A program made the position numbers and the translations under genes. Below the pieces are notes generated by a model that had not been told where the DNA came from, made no database searches, and saw nothing but the letters and a program-made list of their open reading frames with translations. Of a stretch of DNA of 64,000 nucleotides, positions 60,580-64,000 are shown one piece after another (positions within the stretch are counted from its first letter, which is position 1; each line of letters starts with the position of its first letter). Source of the stretch: Methylomagnum ishizawai (lineage in GTDB: Bacteria > Pseudomonadota > Gammaproteobacteria > Methylococcales > Methylococcaceae); the NCBI RefSeq assembly GCF_900155475.1, contig NZ_FXAM01000001.1, positions 4,164,881 through 4,228,880 on the forward strand, written 5' to 3'.

Positions 60580-61521
60580 TTAGGGTCGGCCCGGCGCTGT
60601 CCGGTTTTTCATCAAATTCCAGCACATGCCCAGATCGGTGTTGGGGTCGCCCTCCTCGCCCACGCCGTTGGGATAGCCCGCCGGGGGTTTCGGGTTGTAG
60701 TTTTCGCACACGAAGGCCGTGGGCATGGCGCGGTGTTGGTCGAGATAATCGAGATATTGCCGGGTATCCCGGACCCATTGGGTGCCCGAATGGTGGGGCG
60801 AGACGATCAGGATGGCGGGCAAGCCCTGGCCCTGGGTCCAGCGGATGGCGTCCACCACCCATAGCCGGTAAATCTCGTCTTGTTGCAGGGCGAAACCGGG
60901 CGGGGTATCCAGCACGATGCCGCCCCCGGTCTTCACCAACGCCTGGAACAGCGCTGATTCGCTCACCTTGTTCCGCTGTAGGATGTCCAGCTTCTTGCCA
61001 TTCTGATACTCGAAGGTCGGCATGATCGGCGTCGATGCGGGCACCCCCAGCCGCCGCAGAGTCGCCTGGAAATTCCGCCATTCCTCCAAGGTGAATTGCT
61101 CGCGGTCGCGCTTGTTGAACACGTTCGAGGCCATGAAGGCCGGACGGACCCCGAGGTCGAGGTAGTACTTCTTGATTTGCCGGGCCACCTCGGCGGCGGC
61201 GGCATCGTCGCCTTTGAACCCGATCTCGATGCCCACCGGAGCGCCCCGGAAGGCTTCCAGGATTTGGCGGCGCTGGGCATCGTTGAGTTTGAAATACCAA
61301 GCCCAGCTATGCAGGTACAAGCCACCACCCGCCGCCCGGTACCGCTGGGAACGGGCGGGGTCCGCCAGGTCGGCGACCCCCTGTACCCCGCCGGCATAAT
61401 AAAGCGTCGGCAACGCGGCGGACCGGGACTGGGCATCGGTTTGCGCCGACAGGCAGCCCGCAAGCAACAGGACGGGCCAAAAGGCCGCGCACCGGGCGCC
61501 GGTTTGGGTCGATGGCATCAT
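60580..61521 (-). CDS. Lipoprotein of unknown function, barrel-like
   Basis: A 313-aa lipoprotein with a signal and lipobox LLLAGC (Cys about 23). The mature part has the feel of a glycoside-hydrolase-type barrel: TLYYAGGVQGV, LYLHSWAWYFKLND, IGIEIGFKG-like strand, IMPTFEYQNGKK, GGIVLDTPPGF and AILIVSPHHSG. No family was recognised and no catalytic pair can be named. The ATG at 61521 has a strong GGAGGAAGG site; the next codon is also ATG. It converges with tldE and may share promoter space with the divergent yihY-like gene. Confidence 0.75.
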   Translation of the reverse strand: MMPSTQTGARCAAFWPVLLLAGCLSAQTDAQSRSAALPTLYYAGGVQGVADLADPARSQRYRAAGGGLYLHSWAWYFKLNDAQRRQILEAFRGAPVGIEIGFKGDDAAAAEVARQIKKYYLDLGVRPAFMASNVFNKRDREQFTLEEWRNFQATLRRLGVPASTPIMPTFEYQNGKKLDILQRNKVSESALFQALVKTGGGIVLDTPPGFALQQDEIYRLWVVDAIRWTQGQGLPAILIVSPHHSGTQWVRDTRQYLDYLDQHRAMPTAFVCENYNPKPPAGYPNGVGEEGDPNTDLGMCWNLMKNRTAPGRP

Positions 61522-61756
61522 GGTCCTTCCTCCCGGAGAATGTTCGACTTCGATAATGGAGATGGCGCGGGCTTCGGCCCACCGCGGAAAACGGTCTTCG
61601 TGCCCATGTCCCAAGCCATTCCGGGCTGGGCGGAGGGGAGATACTGCGGTATCGGGCTTGTCCGTTCAAGCCCGGTGCCGGAAATTCCACCGGGCCGCCG
61701 GAAGACATCGTCCGGCGCGGGGTCGAACCCCAGATTCACAGACAGGAAATCCCGCC

Positions 61757-63070
61757 ATGGCCAACCTACCCGACTGGTTCAAGCGCCACCTCCACACCGC
61801 CCGCAACTTCCTGGAAATCCTGTTCCGCGATATCACCGAAGGCGGCCTGGACCTCCGCGCCACCAGCCTGGTCTACACCACCCTGCTGTCGCTGGCCCCG
61901 CTGCTGGCGGTCAGCTTCTCGGTGCTGCAAGCCTTCGGCGCCCACAACCAGATGCGGCCCTTGCTGCTGGAAATCCTCGATCCCCTGGGCGATGCCCAGG
62001 CGGTGGAAATCACCGACCGCATCATCGGCTTCGTCAATAACCTCGACGTAGGGGTGTTGGGCTTCACCGGCTTCGCCCTGTTGTTCTACACGGTGCTGTC
62101 GCTGTTGCAGAAGATCGAGGATTGCTTCAACCAGATTTGGCGGGTGGGCCAATCGCGGGGTTTCCGCCGCAGGTTCAGCGAATACCTCAGCGTCCTCCTG
62201 GTCGGGCCGGTTTTGGTGTTCTCGGCGCTGGGGCTGATGGCCTCGCTGAGCAGCCACGAGATCGTGAAAGCCATCATCTCGCTGGAACCGTTCGGGACGC
62301 TGTATTACCTCCTGGTCCGCTTGCTGCCCAACCTCCTGATGATCGCGGCCTTCACCTTCCTCTATCTGTTCATCCCCAACACCCGCGTGCGGCTCAAAGC
62401 GGCCTTGGCGGGCGGGATCGCCGCTGGGCTGGGTTGGCGCTTGGTGGGCTGGCTGTTCGGCCTGTTCGTGGCGGGTTCGGCGCAGTATCAGGCGATCTAT
62501 TCCAGTTTCGCCATCCTGATCGTGTTCATGATCTGGCTCTACGTGAATTGGCTGATCCTGCTGGTGGGGGTGGATATTTCGTTCTATGTCCAGCATCCGG
62601 CGCATCCCCGGCTGGAACGGCGCGGTTTCCGACTGGGCTATGCCTCGTCGCGGCGGGTGGGGCTGACGGTGATGTATCTTTTGGCGGAACGCTTCCAGCG
62701 GGGCGCGCCGCCCTGGACCTTGGACGCGCTGGCGACCACCTTGGGCCTGCCTTGCCGCTGCGTGGAGGAGGTGCTGGAAGCCCTGCGGCGGCGCGGACTC
62801 GTCATCGCGGTGGACCCGGACAACACGGCCTACCTGCCCGCCCGCGAACTGGGCTCCGTGACCCTGTTGGACATCCTGGACGCCCTCGACGCCGAGTCCG
62901 GCCCCGCCGACGCGCCCCACGATCCGGCCTTGAAGCCACCCGTGGTCGAGGAAGTGATGCGCCGCCTACAGGCAGCCCGCAGCGGCGCGGTGGATGGGAT
63001 GAGCTTGCGGGATTGGCTGGGGACCGCCGATGGCGACCGGCGGACCCCAGCCACGGAAGAGCGGCCTTAA
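61757..63070 (+). CDS. YihY/BrkB family inner-membrane protein
   Basis: A 437-aa protein with a YihY/BrkB domain (about 20-290) of six hydrophobic segments. It has RDITEGGLDLRATSLVYTTLLSLAPLLAV near the start and the conserved IFxLFIPNTRV-like LYLFIPNTRVRLKAALAGG later. The C-terminal 140 residues are soluble and hold a winged-helix-like region (ALATTLGLPCRCVEEVLEAL). Despite the old name ribonuclease BN, the family is not a nuclease; its function is unsettled. The start at 61757 was taken from family N-termini. Its end overlaps the convergent cytochrome gene by four bases. Confidence 0.9.
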   Translation: MANLPDWFKRHLHTARNFLEILFRDITEGGLDLRATSLVYTTLLSLAPLLAVSFSVLQAFGAHNQMRPLLLEILDPLGDAQAVEITDRIIGFVNNLDVGVLGFTGFALLFYTVLSLLQKIEDCFNQIWRVGQSRGFRRRFSEYLSVLLVGPVLVFSALGLMASLSSHEIVKAIISLEPFGTLYYLLVRLLPNLLMIAAFTFLYLFIPNTRVRLKAALAGGIAAGLGWRLVGWLFGLFVAGSAQYQAIYSSFAILIVFMIWLYVNWLILLVGVDISFYVQHPAHPRLERRGFRLGYASSRRVGLTVMYLLAERFQRGAPPWTLDALATTLGLPCRCVEEVLEALRRRGLVIAVDPDNTAYLPARELGSVTLLDILDALDAESGPADAPHDPALKPPVVEEVMRRLQAARSGAVDGMSLRDWLGTADGDRRTPATEERP

Positions 63071-63837
63071 CCGCCCTGGGTGTCGGACGTGGCGGCGGTT
63101 TCCTCGGAAGTCCAGTAGGCCGGCCATTGCTCCTGGGGTAGCCACATCTGGGCCAGGGCGGTGAAGATCATCGCCGTCGAGGCCAGGCTATAGCCGATAC
63201 CGCCGATCATGGTCAGCCAGGCGAACACCGGCATGTACTTGGTCAGCCACCAGGACAGGATATCCAGCAGCAGGAACACGAAGGGCGTGGCGATCAAGAT
63301 CAACTTGGTGCGCAGGGGATGCTGCGCCAAGCCGAAAATCCAGCCCACGAACAAGAAGATGAAGGCGATGCCGAACAAATGGATATGGGAGACGCGGGTC
63401 AATTGGGAGACGCTCTGGCCCTCGTCCACCTCGGCCACTTTCTTCACGTTCTCGAACTTGGCGAAATCGGGCAGCGTGGAACCGGCGTTATGGCAGGACA
63501 CGCAGTATTGCTGCATGATCGGCTCGACCTGGGACGACCATTGGGTGATCTGGCCACCATCCCGCGCCCATTGGATCAACTCGAAACGCACGTCGTCCGG
63601 GGCCATGGGCTTCATCTGGCCGTTGAGCATGGCTTCCAGCTTGGAGCCGGAGCGGTTGCCGTAATAGCTATAAACGATGTCGTTGATCGAAAGGCCGGGT
63701 TTGCCGTCGGCCATGCCGTGGGTGAGCATGATTTGCGCCCCGGCCATCATCAGGCCGACGCCGATGACCAGCAGGAACCCGGTGTAAAGCACCTTGTAGG
63801 CCAAGGGCAAACGGGCGAGGGTGTTGATTTGGATCAT
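63067..63837 (-). CDS. Membrane-bound c-type cytochrome, unknown role
   Basis: A 256-aa inner-membrane protein with one N-terminal membrane segment (about 13-35), a periplasmic domain (about 40-145) holding a haem motif CVSCH, then about four membrane segments (150-235) and a short tail. The histidines in SHIHLFGIAFIFLF could bind haem b or a quinone. A strong GGAGGAG ribosome site precedes the ATG. Some PuuD-like and other unnamed methanotroph proteins share this layout, but no specific family was established. It probably moves electrons between the membrane and periplasm. Confidence 0.78.
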   Translation of the reverse strand: MIQINTLARLPLAYKVLYTGFLLVIGVGLMMAGAQIMLTHGMADGKPGLSINDIVYSYYGNRSGSKLEAMLNGQMKPMAPDDVRFELIQWARDGGQITQWSSQVEPIMQQYCVSCHNAGSTLPDFAKFENVKKVAEVDEGQSVSQLTRVSHIHLFGIAFIFLFVGWIFGLAQHPLRTKLILIATPFVFLLLDILSWWLTKYMPVFAWLTMIGGIGYSLASTAMIFTALAQMWLPQEQWPAYWTSEETAATSDTQGG

Positions 63838-64000
63838 GTGGCTCCTCCGGGGCGGTCCCCGTTATGAAAAAGATGGACCGATTAGACCCCGCCCGCCGGG
63901 GCCGTTCAACAGCGGAAGAGCGGCATGGAATGTCACCCGCCGGGAAAAAATCCCCCGCCCGTAGGACGGGGATGGCCGGGAAACCGCCGGAACCTCCGGC

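Noticed and set aside
61096-62040. Plus-strand frame antisense to the lipoprotein and running into the yihY-like gene
   Set aside because: It changes frame relative to the YihY protein and is arginine/proline/glycine-rich in the style of shadow frames.

Overview
The window is 64 kb of GC-rich chromosome from a gammaproteobacterium. The order rpsB-tsf-pyrH-frr-uppS-cdsA-dxr-rseP, with map-glnD divergent from rpsB, is typical of that class. The gene content would suit a Methylococcales-type methanotroph: a YezD/porin/sulfate-transport cluster, TldD/E, a small c-type cytochrome and a very large RTX protein. That lineage call is inference, because no methane or methanol oxidation gene lies in the window. 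No rRNA, tRNA, CRISPR array or phage integrase was seen.

Layout. 1-795: the end of a TPR membrane protein. 875-9390 (minus): translation, nucleotide, lipid and envelope housekeeping from rpsB down to rseP, ending with dsbC where bamA/skp sit in E. coli. 9627-13444 (plus): map, glnD and a small acidic protein. 13521-15489 (minus): glucokinase, a DUF411 protein and a YjbQ-family protein. 15664-22416: proS, a small hypothetical gene, then dapC and dapD, which are separated by an AT-rich two-gene ATPase/TOPRIM-like cassette that resembles an anti-phage module. 22462-26196: SAM hydrolase with tatCBA, panD and folP. 26345-29881: a three-gene cluster with a secreted von Willebrand A protein and two membrane-anchored partners. 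30110-37996: a sulfur-acquisition region (yezD-like, OprO/P porin, sulfate-binding protein, hydrolase, roadblock protein, cysT-cysW-cysA, cupin).

38098-51250 is an accessory region. It holds a 3.4-kilo-residue secreted RTX protein with an N-terminal serralysin-type zinc protease. The gene overlaps an upstream gene for a three-domain DUF6438-like exported protein. A REP-associated transposase between two inverted REP copies separates that gene from a second DUF6438-like gene. GC content drops clearly from about 47,100 to 51,250. A Phd/VapC-type toxin-antitoxin pair follows.

52141-63837 returns to ordinary GC: an MltD-like transglycosylase, a small cytochrome c, a YkuD transpeptidase lipoprotein, an SbmA/BacA-like transporter whose fused ATPase domain has lost its key residues, a TldD/TldE protease pair, a lipoprotein of unknown function, a YihY/BrkB protein and a membrane cytochrome c.

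Three places most deserve attention: the ATPase/TOPRIM pair inside the lysine genes (19359-21101); the giant RTX protease coupled to DUF6438 proteins and a RAYT element (38098-50853); and the inactive-ATPase SbmA-like transporter beside TldD/TldE (55943-60551), which recalls the microcin uptake and maturation factors of E. coli.
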